Under the pieces are notes generated by a model. That model saw only the letters and a program-made list of their open reading frames with translations. It was not told the DNA's origin and did not search any database. A stretch of 64,000 bases of DNA from Chryseobacterium paludis (lineage in GTDB: Bacteria > Bacteroidota > Bacteroidia > Flavobacteriales > Weeksellaceae). Below are positions 8,921-17,193 of the stretch, piece by piece. The stretch is taken from assembly GCF_025403485.1 (NCBI RefSeq), contig NZ_CP099966.1, positions 1,116,001 to 1,180,000 on the forward strand, read 5' to 3'. The first letter of the stretch is position 1; each line of letters begins with the position of its first letter. The position numbers and the translations under genes are program-made.

Positions 8921-9375
8921 AAAAGAGTCTTCACAATCGTATTTATTTTGATGAAATCATCAACAGAATCTCTATGTTGACCGAGAGTTATGAGCATAAG
9001 TGGGGCAAAATGAACGTTTCACAGATGTTAAAACATTGTGATCTGGTTCTTCAGATTTCATTAAGAAAGATCAACCTTCCTCCTGTTAACCTTCTTTTTG
9101 GGACAATAGGAATTCTTACAAAAGTAGAGATGCAGATTTTTAACAATGGAATTCCCCGAAATATGCCGACTTTTCAAAAACTAATCGTTAATTTTGAATG
9201 TGACTTTAATGAAAGCAGAGAAGGGCTTTTAAAAACAATGAATGAATATTGGGAAAACTATACTCACCATAATCTACCAGAAAAGCATGAGCTTTTTGGA
9301 AAAATGACCGAAAGCGACTGGGGCTTTTTGGAGTATAAGCACCTCAATCATCATCTTAAACAATTTAATATATGA
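8914..9375 (+). CDS. DUF1569 family protein (DinB-like helical fold)
   Basis: The 153-residue protein resembles the DUF1569 group: LTESYEHKWGKMNVSQMLKHCDLVLQISL near the start, and a C-terminal histidine cluster in YKHLNHHLKQF. The frame opens at a TTG (8914) that overlaps the previous stop by seven bases, with a purine-rich stretch (GAAAGAAAAAGG) as ribosome-binding site. The first ATG is 20 codons later and would remove conserved N-terminal residues. Function is unknown. Position in the bacillithiol operon suggests a thiol or electrophile role by association only. Confidence 0.8.
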   Translation: MVKKSLHNRIYFDEIINRISMLTESYEHKWGKMNVSQMLKHCDLVLQISLRKINLPPVNLLFGTIGILTKVEMQIFNNGIPRNMPTFQKLIVNFECDFNESREGLLKTMNEYWENYTHHNLPEKHELFGKMTESDWGFLEYKHLNHHLKQFNI

Positions 9376-9752
9376 GTTTTTTTGATAAAATATTTGGTGG
9401 AAAAGAAGAGAAACCTGAAGAGAAATCTTTCTGGAAAAAAATACAATCTGAGGAAGATTTAGCAAAAGCTATTGAAAACTCGTATCACGATAAAATTGCA
9501 ATATTCAAACATTCTACCAGTTGTTTCATCAGTAAAACAGTATTGAGAAATTTTGAATCAGAAATTAAAAACCTTGGTACTGACGTTGATCTTTATTTTT
9601 TAGATCTCCTTGCTTACAGGTCTATTTCCAATAAAATTGCGGAAGATCTTGATGTAACCCATCAAAGCCCACAGTTGATCGTAATAGAAAACGGAAAGGC
9701 AGTCAACAACGCTTCACACCAAGATATATCCATAACCCAAATTACACGATGA
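9372..9752 (+). CDS. ytxJ: Bacillithiol system redox-active protein YtxJ
   Basis: The 126-residue thioredoxin-fold protein carries the YtxJ signature FKHSTSCFISKTVLRNFE, with a single active cysteine where thioredoxins have CxxC. YLDL-like (LYFLDLLAYRSISNKIAEDLDVTHQSPQ) and cis-proline segments follow. YtxJ is thought to act as a monothiol bacilliredoxin that removes bacillithiol from mixed disulphides. A lysine/glutamate-rich N-terminal segment (residues 8-24) precedes the fold. The start overlaps the end of the DUF1569 gene by four bases. Confidence 0.9.
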   Translation: MSFFDKIFGGKEEKPEEKSFWKKIQSEEDLAKAIENSYHDKIAIFKHSTSCFISKTVLRNFESEIKNLGTDVDLYFLDLLAYRSISNKIAEDLDVTHQSPQLIVIENGKAVNNASHQDISITQITR

Positions 9753-10339
9753 AGAATATTAATAACTATTTAGCTAAAGTTTTAAATGTTCCCACAGAGC
9801 AGGTAAACAGCTGTAGCTTACATTACGAGGTAAAAAAGATACCCAAAAACCAATTTCTTTTACAATACGGTGAAATCTGCCGCTATGTTTTTTTCGTGGA
9901 GAAAGGGCTTTTGAAGATGTATTCCATCGATAAAAACGGAAAAGAGCATATTATACAATTCGCTCCTGAGAGCTGGCTCATTTCTGACAGAACGAGTATT
10001 TACTTCAACGAACAGTCTGTGTACTATATAGAAGCCGTTGAAGATTCTGAAGTCTTGTTTTTACACCCGGATTTCTTTAATAAACTGGTTTCTCAATTTC
10101 CGGATAGTGCTGAAAGAAGAGATATTTTAATACAAAAACATGTAAGAAGCCTTCAGGACAGGATCAATTCTTTGTTGGGGGAAACTGCCGAAGAAAGATA
10201 CTTAAAATTCATCAAAATGTATCCAGACTTACTGTTAAGGGTTCCACAATGGATGATTGCTTCCTATTTGGGAATTACTCCTGAAAGTTTAAGCCGGGTA
10301 AGAAAAGAACTAGCGAGAAAAAATTTCGTTGTAGATTAA
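9749..10339 (+). CDS. Crp/Fnr-family transcriptional regulator (operon-encoded)
   Basis: This 196-residue regulator has an N-terminal cyclic-nucleotide-like beta-roll (QFLLQYGEICRYVFFVEKGLLKMY...IIQFAPESW) and a C-terminal helix-turn-helix (VPQWMIASYLGITPESLSRVRKEL). It lacks the Fnr iron-sulfur cysteines. It starts inside the ytxJ stop (ATGA overlap), so it is translated as the last gene of the bacillithiol operon and may regulate it. The stop shares the bases TTAA with the convergent MocR gene. Confidence 0.88.
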   Translation: MKNINNYLAKVLNVPTEQVNSCSLHYEVKKIPKNQFLLQYGEICRYVFFVEKGLLKMYSIDKNGKEHIIQFAPESWLISDRTSIYFNEQSVYYIEAVEDSEVLFLHPDFFNKLVSQFPDSAERRDILIQKHVRSLQDRINSLLGETAEERYLKFIKMYPDLLLRVPQWMIASYLGITPESLSRVRKELARKNFVVD

Positions 10340-11760
10340 GACTGTCTGTCGATCATTTTGGCAAGTCTTCCGACCTCAATTAATTTTTGCTGTGTGTCCT
10401 CTGACCATGGGAGACCAATACACAATCTCATACAATTTTCAAACTGATCCTGGAGACTAAACATCCTGCCGGGCGCAATACTGATATTTTGTTTAATGGC
10501 CAGATCATATAGTTTTCTGGTCTGTATTTTTTTATCAAATTCTACCCAAAGGGAGAGTCCACCCTGTGGCCTGCTGGTTTTTGTACCTTCCGGAAAATAC
10601 TGAATAATGGTTTGTACATAATTCTGGTAATTAGTCTGAAGAGTTCGGCGAAGTTCCTGTAGATGCTTTTCATATTTCCCGGTTTTTAGGAAATTGGCTA
10701 CCGCTTCATTTACAATAGCAATGGAAGAGGTAGAATGGAGTAGTTTAAGCTTCAGTATTTTATCCTTATACTTTCCGGGAGCAATCCAACCTACACGATA
10801 ACCTGGTGCCAGGGTTTTTGATACCGAACTGCAGTATAAAACATTTCCTTCTTTATCAAACGATTTACAGCATTTCGGACGGTGTGATCCAAAATAAATA
10901 TCACCATAAACATCATCTTCGATGAGTGGAATATTATTTTCAGAAAGGAGTTTTACAACTTCTTTTTTATTTTCATCAGACATACAGCTTCCCAAAGGAG
11001 TATTAAAATTAGGAATTAACAGGCAGATATCGATTTTGGGAATTGCTTTTTTTAAGGCCTCAATTTCTATCCCATGAGCAGGGTGAGTAGGTAATTCTAA
11101 TACTTTAAGACCAAAACCTGTGGCCAACTGTAATATTCCGGGATAACAAGGACTTTCTATTGCTATTGTATCTCCGGGTTTTCCCAAAGCCATCAGGCAA
11201 AAAGATAAGGCATTCATCCCACCATTTGTTGTTACCAGATCATTTTCGTGAAAATTTCCACCCCATGCTAATGATCTTTGAGCAATCATTCTTCTTAATT
11301 TTAAATTGCCCTGAAGTTCCTCATATTCGGCTCCTCCTGATTTCAGCTCTCTGGTGGCCTGAATAATTTCTTTTTTAAGTTTAGCTTGAGGAAGTAGGGC
11401 TCCTGAAGGAATAGCTATTGAGAAAAGGGTGAGATTATTTTTACCCATATTTTCATAGACTTTACTGATCAGTTCGTCGGGTTCGTTATTGTTAGCGATC
11501 AATGAGGGACGACTTACTTCGGGAAGGGGTAGTTTGATGGAAAGCAACTGACTGACGAAATAGCCTGACTGTGGTTTAGATTCAACCAGTGATTGTGATT
11601 CCAGTTCGAGAAATACACGCTTTGCTGTATTCATACTTATTTGATGCTCAAGGCATAGCTTTCTTACTGAAGGTAATTTATCTCCAGGTTTTAAAACCCC
11701 ATTCCTGATCTGTGAAGCCAATCCATTGGTAATCTCTGTGTACAAAAATTCTTTATTCAT
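10336..11760 (-). CDS. MocR-family regulator (GntR HTH fused to aminotransferase fold)
   Basis: At 474 residues it has a winged HTH (residues about 1-70: GLASQIRNGVLKPGDKLPSVRKLC...MNTAKRVFLEL) joined to a fold-type I PLP domain. The PLP lysine is in YCSSVSKTLAPGYRVGW, and the binding aspartate is in IEDDVYGDIYFG. MocR proteins sense PLP or amino compounds and regulate neighbouring genes. Here the EamA exporter is divergent 91 bases away and is the most likely target. The 3' end overlaps the Crp gene tail to tail. Confidence 0.92.
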   Translation of the reverse strand: MNKEFLYTEITNGLASQIRNGVLKPGDKLPSVRKLCLEHQISMNTAKRVFLELESQSLVESKPQSGYFVSQLLSIKLPLPEVSRPSLIANNNEPDELISKVYENMGKNNLTLFSIAIPSGALLPQAKLKKEIIQATRELKSGGAEYEELQGNLKLRRMIAQRSLAWGGNFHENDLVTTNGGMNALSFCLMALGKPGDTIAIESPCYPGILQLATGFGLKVLELPTHPAHGIEIEALKKAIPKIDICLLIPNFNTPLGSCMSDENKKEVVKLLSENNIPLIEDDVYGDIYFGSHRPKCCKSFDKEGNVLYCSSVSKTLAPGYRVGWIAPGKYKDKILKLKLLHSTSSIAIVNEAVANFLKTGKYEKHLQELRRTLQTNYQNYVQTIIQYFPEGTKTSRPQGGLSLWVEFDKKIQTRKLYDLAIKQNISIAPGRMFSLQDQFENCMRLCIGLPWSEDTQQKLIEVGRLAKMIDRQS

Positions 11761-11766
11761 ATTTTC

Positions 11767-11804
11767 AAACTGTGCTCATGCAAATATACAAAACTGAGAC
11801 TGTG
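11767..11804. promoter_or_regulatory. Candidate MocR operator (direct repeats) in the mocR-eamA spacer
   Basis: AAACTGTG at 11767 and AAACTGAG at 11791 form a direct repeat 24 bases apart, and a further ACTGTG follows at 11799. The last copy overlaps the expected -33 region of the exporter promoter. MocR regulators typically bind direct repeats. Assignment is inferred from position. Confidence 0.4.
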
Positions 11805-11823
11805 TTTATTTATTTATCCTCTA

Positions 11824-11831
11824 TAATTTTG
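11824..11831 (+). promoter_or_regulatory. Putative -7 box of the EamA exporter gene
   Basis: TAATTTTG matches TAnnTTTG, 20 bases before the ATG at 11852. A TGTG at 11801 lies 19 bases upstream in the -33 position. Confidence 0.5.
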
Positions 11832-11851
11832 ACCTATTCAAAAAATATAAA

Positions 11852-12736
11852 ATGATTACAAATAAAATTTCAAAAGATCAGGCAGTCAATGGATGGGTTA
11901 ATGGCTTCATCGGAGTATTGTTATTTAGTGGATCTTTACCTGCGACAAAATTAGCTGTTATGGATATGAGTCCTATTTTTGTAACAATCGCACGAGCAGC
12001 AATCGCTGGGATACTTGCCTTGGCTGTTATTCTAATTTATAAGGAAAAGAGACCTGCAAAAGAACAGATATTACCTTTGATTTTAGTTTCCATAGGCTGT
12101 GTTATCGGCTTTCCGTTACTCTCTTCTTTAGCACTTCAGTATATAACTTCTGCGCATTCTATTGTATTTTTGGGAATGCTTCCATTAGCAACAGCTGTAT
12201 TTGGAGTATTCAGGGGTGGGGAGCGTCCTCATCCTGTATTTTGGTTTTTCTCTATTGTAGGAAGCCTGTTGGTTATAGGATTTGCTGTTTCACAAGGAAT
12301 TTCCGCCTCTCCGATAGGCGATATATTGATGTTGGCAGCTGTAATTTTATGTGGATTAGGTTATGCTGAAGGAGCGAAATTATCCAGAACATTGGGTGGA
12401 TGGCAAGTGATCTCGTGGGCTTTGATCCTCGCTTTACCCTTAATGATTCCATTGTTTTTTATATATTTTCCTAAAGATATTCAAGTTGTGAGCAATCAAG
12501 CATGGTTTGGTCTGGCTTATATCTCCTTATTCAGTATGTTCATTGGTTTTATTTTCTGGTACAAAGGGCTAGCACAAGGAGGAATAAGTACAGTAGGTCA
12601 ATTACAACTATTACAGCCATTTTTTGGATTGGCTTTAGCGGCATATTTTCTTCATGAACCCGTAAGCATAGGCATGCTTGGAGTAACGATTGGCGTAATT
12701 CTGTGTGTTGCAGGAACAAAAAAGTTCGCTAAATAA
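11852..12736 (+). CDS. EamA/DMT-family inner-membrane exporter
   Basis: The 294-residue protein has about ten hydrophobic helices arranged as two EamA repeats (first from VNGWVNGFIGVLLFSGSLPATKLAV, second from ISASPIGDILMLAAVILCGLGYAEGAKLSR). DMT exporters move amino acids, metabolites or drugs out of the cytoplasm. Divergent pairing with a MocR regulator is common for amino-compound exporters, so an amino-acid or amine substrate is plausible but unproven. Confidence 0.9.
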   Translation: MITNKISKDQAVNGWVNGFIGVLLFSGSLPATKLAVMDMSPIFVTIARAAIAGILALAVILIYKEKRPAKEQILPLILVSIGCVIGFPLLSSLALQYITSAHSIVFLGMLPLATAVFGVFRGGERPHPVFWFFSIVGSLLVIGFAVSQGISASPIGDILMLAAVILCGLGYAEGAKLSRTLGGWQVISWALILALPLMIPLFFIYFPKDIQVVSNQAWFGLAYISLFSMFIGFIFWYKGLAQGGISTVGQLQLLQPFFGLALAAYFLHEPVSIGMLGVTIGVILCVAGTKKFAK

Positions 12737-12747
12737 TCTATTTTTAT

Positions 12748-12782
12748 AAAAAATAAAGACCGCAGGTGAGGCGGTCTTTTTA
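12748..12782. terminator. Bidirectional terminator between eamA and the phosphatase fusion gene
   Basis: AAAGACCGC and GCGGTCTTT pair perfectly around a seven-base loop, with T after and A before, so it can serve both convergent genes. Confidence 0.88.
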
Positions 12783-12800
12783 TATTACCAGGTTATTTTA

Positions 12801-14585
12801 TTAATTATTTATATTCAGGGCTTTTAAAATTTTATGGAAAATTTCATTATTCTGATAAACACCCATAAAAAGATCAGCTTTTGGACCATAAGAAAATACG
12901 GGAATTAGCGTAGCAGAATGGTCTTCTGTAGTAAAGTCACCTTCAATTATACTGTTTTTTAGATTACCGTGAGGAATACTGAATCCACCAGTCTCATGAT
13001 CAGCAGTAATGATCACTAAAGTTCCGGGATTCTGATCAGCAAACTGTATTGATTGACTAATCGCTTTATCAAAATCAATTCCTTCGGTAACGATTGTTCC
13101 AACATTATTGGCGTGACCACCGCTGTCGATCTGCGCACCTTCTATCATTATAAAGAAAGGTTTATTTTTATTTTTAAGAAACTGTAAACCATTTTGAACG
13201 ACTTCTGGTAAAAGATTTCCACGGCCATTTAAAACTGATGGAACACCATTTTCTGACATAAAATAAGCTAATCGTGGGGATTTGCTTTCGGCAATATCTT
13301 TCGGCTGATCTACTTTAGAAAAACCTGACAGATCAGAGACTTTTGATTTGCCACCTGCAGCAAAGAAAGTCAGTTTACTTTTACTAAGATCAGAAGCTAT
13401 CTCTTTTTCCATACCTCTGTCTCTTTGATGTGCATAAAATGCTGAAGGTGTGGCTCCTACAATTTCGTCTGTAGTAATGACCCCTGTATTAAATCCTTTT
13501 TCAGAGAGCACCTCCGTAAGGTTTTGTATAGACTTTCCTTCAGAATCCACACCTATAAAACGGTTGTTTGTTTTTTTACCGGTTGCAAATGCCGTAGCAC
13601 CGGCTGCTGAATCTGTGGTGAAATTATCTACAGCCGTTGTTTTAATGAATCCGATATTCCTCAGTTGTGTTAGTGTCAGCTGTCCTTTATTAGCCAGAAC
13701 AGATGCGGAAATTTGAGAAAGTCCGTTTCCATCGCCAATGAGTAAGATTACATTTTTTACCAGTTCATTTTTATTTTCATACAAAAACTTTGGTTGGTAA
13801 ATCTCAGAAAAAAGACTGTTTTTAAATGTATGGTCTTTTAAATTCTGAACATAGGTCACACATTCTTTTGGATGATCCGTATTAATGTAGTCAACCCCTG
13901 CATTGACAAAAAATTCCCAAGAGGTTTTTGAATCCGGAGTAGCCCAGAAACGTATTGGTTTTTTGAATGCTTTAATTTTTTTTATAATATCCTGTACTTT
14001 AGGGAGGTCATCAATCATTAAACCTCCTTTACCATTCCAGTTTGAATATCTTTTAAAATCCTGACTGATCATAGCTACCTTTTGCCATTGTTTTGGAGAT
14101 AGATCTGCTAAACTCTGATAATCAAATGTTATAAAATCGGGATAAGAGTTATATTTTTCCGGTTTAGGCTGATTCCCTGAAATAACAAAAGTAAATCGTT
14201 TTTGATTGGCAATCTTGGGATGTTTCTGGATTTCTGAAACAATTTTTTGAAGACTTGGCTCGGCATCAGTCTTAATATCAATGAGAATCTGAATAGGGCG
14301 ATCGGAAGCTAAATTAAGTTCTAAAGCTTTCTCGATGGGTTTCAGATACAATTCATCTAGTGTTCTTTCCTTTTTGATTCCATTTTCATGATGAGCAACA
14401 TACAGCTCATTATTATCCAGAAATACATCAGCTTCTATAGAGGATGCTCCAGATCCCAACGCATACCAGAATGGTATCTTCTGCTCATAATCATTGTGAG
14501 AATGGACTTTAGGATTTTGTGCAAATCCGTGTAGAGAGAATACAAATAAAATGAGCGTAGAGATTTTTGTTAAATTGGAAGTCAT
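12801..14585 (-). CDS. Secreted PLC/GDPD-like domain fused to alkaline phosphatase
   Basis: The 594-residue exported protein has a signal peptide (MTSNLTKISTLILFVFSLHGFAQ). Next is a phosphodiesterase-like domain with VHSHNDY, IEADVFLD and YVAHHENG, the H/E/D pattern of GDPD and PI-PLC TIM barrels. A PhoA-type domain follows from about residue 277: metal aspartate in VILLIGDGNGLSQ, nucleophile serine in TDSAAGATAF, and metal histidines in IDSGGHANN and ITADHETGG. It could release phosphate from phosphodiesters in two steps. A longer in-frame start adds 21 residues, but the Shine-Dalgarno-like AAGAAAG and clean signal peptide favour 14585. Confidence 0.9.
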   Translation of the reverse strand: MTSNLTKISTLILFVFSLHGFAQNPKVHSHNDYEQKIPFWYALGSGASSIEADVFLDNNELYVAHHENGIKKERTLDELYLKPIEKALELNLASDRPIQILIDIKTDAEPSLQKIVSEIQKHPKIANQKRFTFVISGNQPKPEKYNSYPDFITFDYQSLADLSPKQWQKVAMISQDFKRYSNWNGKGGLMIDDLPKVQDIIKKIKAFKKPIRFWATPDSKTSWEFFVNAGVDYINTDHPKECVTYVQNLKDHTFKNSLFSEIYQPKFLYENKNELVKNVILLIGDGNGLSQISASVLANKGQLTLTQLRNIGFIKTTAVDNFTTDSAAGATAFATGKKTNNRFIGVDSEGKSIQNLTEVLSEKGFNTGVITTDEIVGATPSAFYAHQRDRGMEKEIASDLSKSKLTFFAAGGKSKVSDLSGFSKVDQPKDIAESKSPRLAYFMSENGVPSVLNGRGNLLPEVVQNGLQFLKNKNKPFFIMIEGAQIDSGGHANNVGTIVTEGIDFDKAISQSIQFADQNPGTLVIITADHETGGFSIPHGNLKNSIIEGDFTTEDHSATLIPVFSYGPKADLFMGVYQNNEIFHKILKALNINN

Positions 14586-14938
14586 ACTTTCTTTTTTAAG
14601 CTGATTTATTTTTAAACCAATCAGCAAACAGGATGCGAAATTAATCATAATTCATACTTCTAAAATCATAGCATTTCCCTCTAAAACCAATGTTAACAGG
14701 TAAATGCTTCATTGGAAGTTAATTGTGAGAATCTGTTTACAAAAAGTTTACAAAAATTTAATTTCTAACTTTAAAATTACCTAAAACCTATTCGAAGATG
14801 ATGGTGTGGCTTTTGTATTAATAGCCTTTTAATAATAGCCAATACTGGAAAATTCCTATTATCTTAGATTAATGAAAACCTTTGTATTAATCAATGATTT
14901 TTACTATTTTTCTTTTTCTAAGTGATAAAAACAAGATT
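14586..14938. other. Spacer between the phosphatase fusion and a Crp-like gene
   Basis: Gene-free, AT-rich, and it must hold two divergent promoters. It contains the perfect 11-bp tandem repeat listed separately and a single TTAACA at 14693. On the minus strand a TAACATTG at about 14689-14696 is one base off the -7 consensus and could serve the phosphatase gene. Confidence 0.5.
14735..14756. promoter_or_regulatory. Two perfect 11-bp tandem repeats resembling a PhoP/PhoB box
   Basis: GTTTACAAAAA occurs twice head to tail without a gap. The core TTTACA-N5-TTTACA fits the 11-bp-period direct repeats bound by PhoP/PhoB-class response regulators (compare the Bacillus pattern TT(A/T/C)ACA). The repeat lies about 150 bases upstream of the alkaline phosphatase start. 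Function is inferred. Confidence 0.45.
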
Positions 14939-15553
14939 ATGAAAACAATTAGCTGTATGAACATTGACCATGAGATTTTATATTCTTTTGGTGCTGAAAA
15001 TAAAACCTACAAAAAAGGAGAATTGATTTTTAAAGAAAATGATCATGCTCTTCATTACTTTCAAATTGCTGAAGGCAAAGTAAAACTTAATAATTACAAT
15101 GAGGAAGGAAAAGAATTCATTCAAAATATTCTAGGTAAAAATCAGAGTTTTGGAGATTCATTACTTTTTTTGGATAAAGTTTATCCAACTGATGCAACCG
15201 CTTTAGTATCATCAGAAATCATTAGAATATCAAAGGATAATTTCCTGAAACTATTGGAAATGCATCCTGAGGTTTCCCTAAGAATGAATGCCTGTCTTTC
15301 TCAAAGATTATATTATAAAGTATTGATGACACAGTATATGGCTTATCAAAATCCAACATTAAGACTTAAAGGATTAATGGAGTATCTAAAGAGCTATTCT
15401 GAAAATGACTGTCAGTTTGGTTTTCCTATAGAACTTACCCGTCAACAGATTGCAAATTTAACGGGTTTAAGGGTAGAAACCGTTATCAGAACTTTAAAAA
15501 AAATGGGCAAGGAAAATCTATTAAAATTTGAAAATAGAAGAATTCTCTATTAG
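14939..15553 (+). CDS. Crp/Fnr-family transcriptional regulator
   Basis: The 204-residue protein has a cyclic-nucleotide-like sensor domain (KTYKKGELIFKENDHALHYFQIAEGKVKLNNYNEEGKEFIQNILG...FGDSLLFLD) and a C-terminal HTH (LTRQQIANLTGLRVETVIRTLKKM). It contains three cysteines, but not in an Fnr-like cluster. MKTISCMNIDHEIL at 14939 was preferred to an in-frame start 15 codons earlier that would add a hydrophobic stretch. The effector is unknown. The divergent phosphatase fusion gene is the nearest possible target. Confidence 0.88.
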   Translation: MKTISCMNIDHEILYSFGAENKTYKKGELIFKENDHALHYFQIAEGKVKLNNYNEEGKEFIQNILGKNQSFGDSLLFLDKVYPTDATALVSSEIIRISKDNFLKLLEMHPEVSLRMNACLSQRLYYKVLMTQYMAYQNPTLRLKGLMEYLKSYSENDCQFGFPIELTRQQIANLTGLRVETVIRTLKKMGKENLLKFENRRILY

Positions 15554-15831
15554 AAACATGACTCAAATCATAAGAATGGGAAGCTGGTTGATCTATCTTT
15601 GATATTCTATTTCAGGATAAATGCTACTTTAATACTTAAAAAAACATTGAGTAATAAATTGATGTTTACAAATAGTTATGTCATTACATGATTGTTTTGT
15701 GAGAATACTTTAATCAGATCTAACCATTAGAGATAGATTAATGTGTTGTAAATCAAAGTATTATTTAAAGTTATTGTAAGTGCAGAAAATTTAGCGTTTA
15801 AGTAAAGGGTATTACCAATCACATAAAAATT

Positions 15832-16338
15832 ATGATTATGCAGTTTCAACAAAATTTACTTGAATACATCAGTCAGTCCCTACTGACCACCGGGGAAACG
15901 ATATCTGTAGCAGAGAGTGTAACTTCAGGATTATTGCAACTTGCTTTCTCGCAAATGCCCAGTAGCTCATTGTTTTATAATGGCGGAATCACGGCTTATA
16001 CAATGTCTGAAAAAGTAAAATTTCTCAATATAGATAAGGAGGAGGCAGAAGTATACGATTGTGTATCAGAAAATATAGCAGAAACGATGGCATTAAATGT
16101 TGCAAAATCATTTGAAACGGATTGGTCCATTGCTATTACAGGTTACTGTACTCCTGTAAGAAGTTCATCATATAAAATTTTCTGCTATTTCTCTTTTTCA
16201 TATAAAGGCGAAATTATTTTAACGAAAAGACTGGAATTACATCATAAAACACAAGCTCTAGATGCTCAATTATATTTTACAGAATTTATTCTGGGATGTT
16301 TTAAAAGTGAACTTAACCAAGTATTGATCTTAAAATAA
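15832..16338 (+). CDS. CinA C-terminal domain protein (PncC-like), divergent catalytic loop
   Basis: The 168-residue protein follows the CinA-C fold: AESVTSGLLQLAFSQMPSSSLFYNGGITAYTMSEKVKFLNI, then VSENIAETMALNV. PncC enzymes deamidate NMN to nicotinate mononucleotide. Here the usual glycine-rich TGIAGPGGG loop is replaced by TGYCTPVRSSSYK, and the later strands are phenylalanine-rich. Activity on NMN is therefore doubtful. ATG codons at 15832 and 15838 are both possible starts. It appears monocistronic. Confidence 0.82.
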   Translation: MIMQFQQNLLEYISQSLLTTGETISVAESVTSGLLQLAFSQMPSSSLFYNGGITAYTMSEKVKFLNIDKEEAEVYDCVSENIAETMALNVAKSFETDWSIAITGYCTPVRSSSYKIFCYFSFSYKGEIILTKRLELHHKTQALDAQLYFTEFILGCFKSELNQVLILK

Positions 16339-16404
16339 ATTCAGTAAAATCAACTTTCAGCCATCAAAAAATTAATTTCATTAATATTTTACAGCTATTT
16401 TATT

Positions 16405-16426
16405 ATATTCAAAATTTCTTCTAAAT
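16405..16426 (+). promoter_or_regulatory. Direct-repeat operator of the two-component island, copy 1
   Basis: TTCAAAAT-TTC-TTCTAAAT is an 11-bp-period direct repeat just upstream of the response regulator gene. It matches the copy at 19301 in 21 of 22 bases. A TAAATTGG resembling a -7 box follows 8 bases downstream. Confidence 0.6.
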
Positions 16427-16446
16427 TGGATCTGTAAATTGGTCCA

Positions 16447-17154
16447 ATGAAAATACTGATCATAGAAGATGAAACTGAACTGGCAAAAAGCATCGCTGAA
16501 TATCTTTCAGAGGAAAGTTATTTATGTGAATTTGCTACCACGTTTCACGAAGCAATGAATAAAATAGAGTTGTTTCAATATGACTGTATTTTATTGGATA
16601 TTATGCTTCCTGATGGAAATGGACTGAACATATTAGAAGAATTAAAGAAACAGAACAAGCAGGATGGTGTGATTATTATCTCTGCTAAAAATGCATTGGA
16701 TGATAAGATCAAAGGTTTACAGCTGGGCGCTGATGATTATCTTACCAAACCCTTTCATCTCTCTGAACTAATGGCCAGGATCTATTCTATTATCCGAAGA
16801 AAGCAGTTTAACAATTCGAATATCATTAAGCAAAATGAACTGCAAATTGATCTTCTTGCTAAAACCGTATTAATTAACGATAAAACAGTGGCTCTTACTA
16901 AAAAGGAATTTGATCTGCTTATTTATTTCATAGGAAATAAAAATAAAGTAATTTCTAAAAGTACTTTAGCAGAGCATCTTTCAGGTGATTTCGCTGATAT
17001 GCTTGACAATCATGATTTTGTGTATGCACATGTGAAAAACATGAAGAAAAAGCTTTATGATGCAGGCTGTGAACATTATTTAAAAACAGTTTATGGAACA
17101 GGATATAAATGGGAAGCAGGGACTAATGAGAGAGAAGACTATCATTCTCAATAA
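16447..17154 (+). CDS. OmpR/PhoB-family response regulator
   Basis: The 235-residue cytoplasmic regulator has a receiver domain with acidic residues E7 and D8, phosphoacceptor D51 (CILLDIMLPDGNG), the conserved serine in IIISAK and K101 in DDYLTKPF. A winged-helix DNA-binding domain follows (ALTKKEFDLLIYF...VYAHVKNMKKKLYDAGCEHYLKTVYGTGYKW). It is paired with the histidine kinase 39 bases downstream. The 11-bp direct repeat ahead of it suggests autoregulation, as expected for this class. Confidence 0.95.
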   Translation: MKILIIEDETELAKSIAEYLSEESYLCEFATTFHEAMNKIELFQYDCILLDIMLPDGNGLNILEELKKQNKQDGVIIISAKNALDDKIKGLQLGADDYLTKPFHLSELMARIYSIIRRKQFNNSNIIKQNELQIDLLAKTVLINDKTVALTKKEFDLLIYFIGNKNKVISKSTLAEHLSGDFADMLDNHDFVYAHVKNMKKKLYDAGCEHYLKTVYGTGYKWEAGTNEREDYHSQ

Positions 17155-17193
17155 TTTGTAATTTTATTTCTAATTTCTAAACTGTAAACTCCA

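Noticed and set aside
10336..10339. Tail-to-tail overlap of the Crp-like and MocR stop codons
   Set aside because: Four shared bases (TTAA) in convergent genes are common in compact genomes and not evidence of special regulation.
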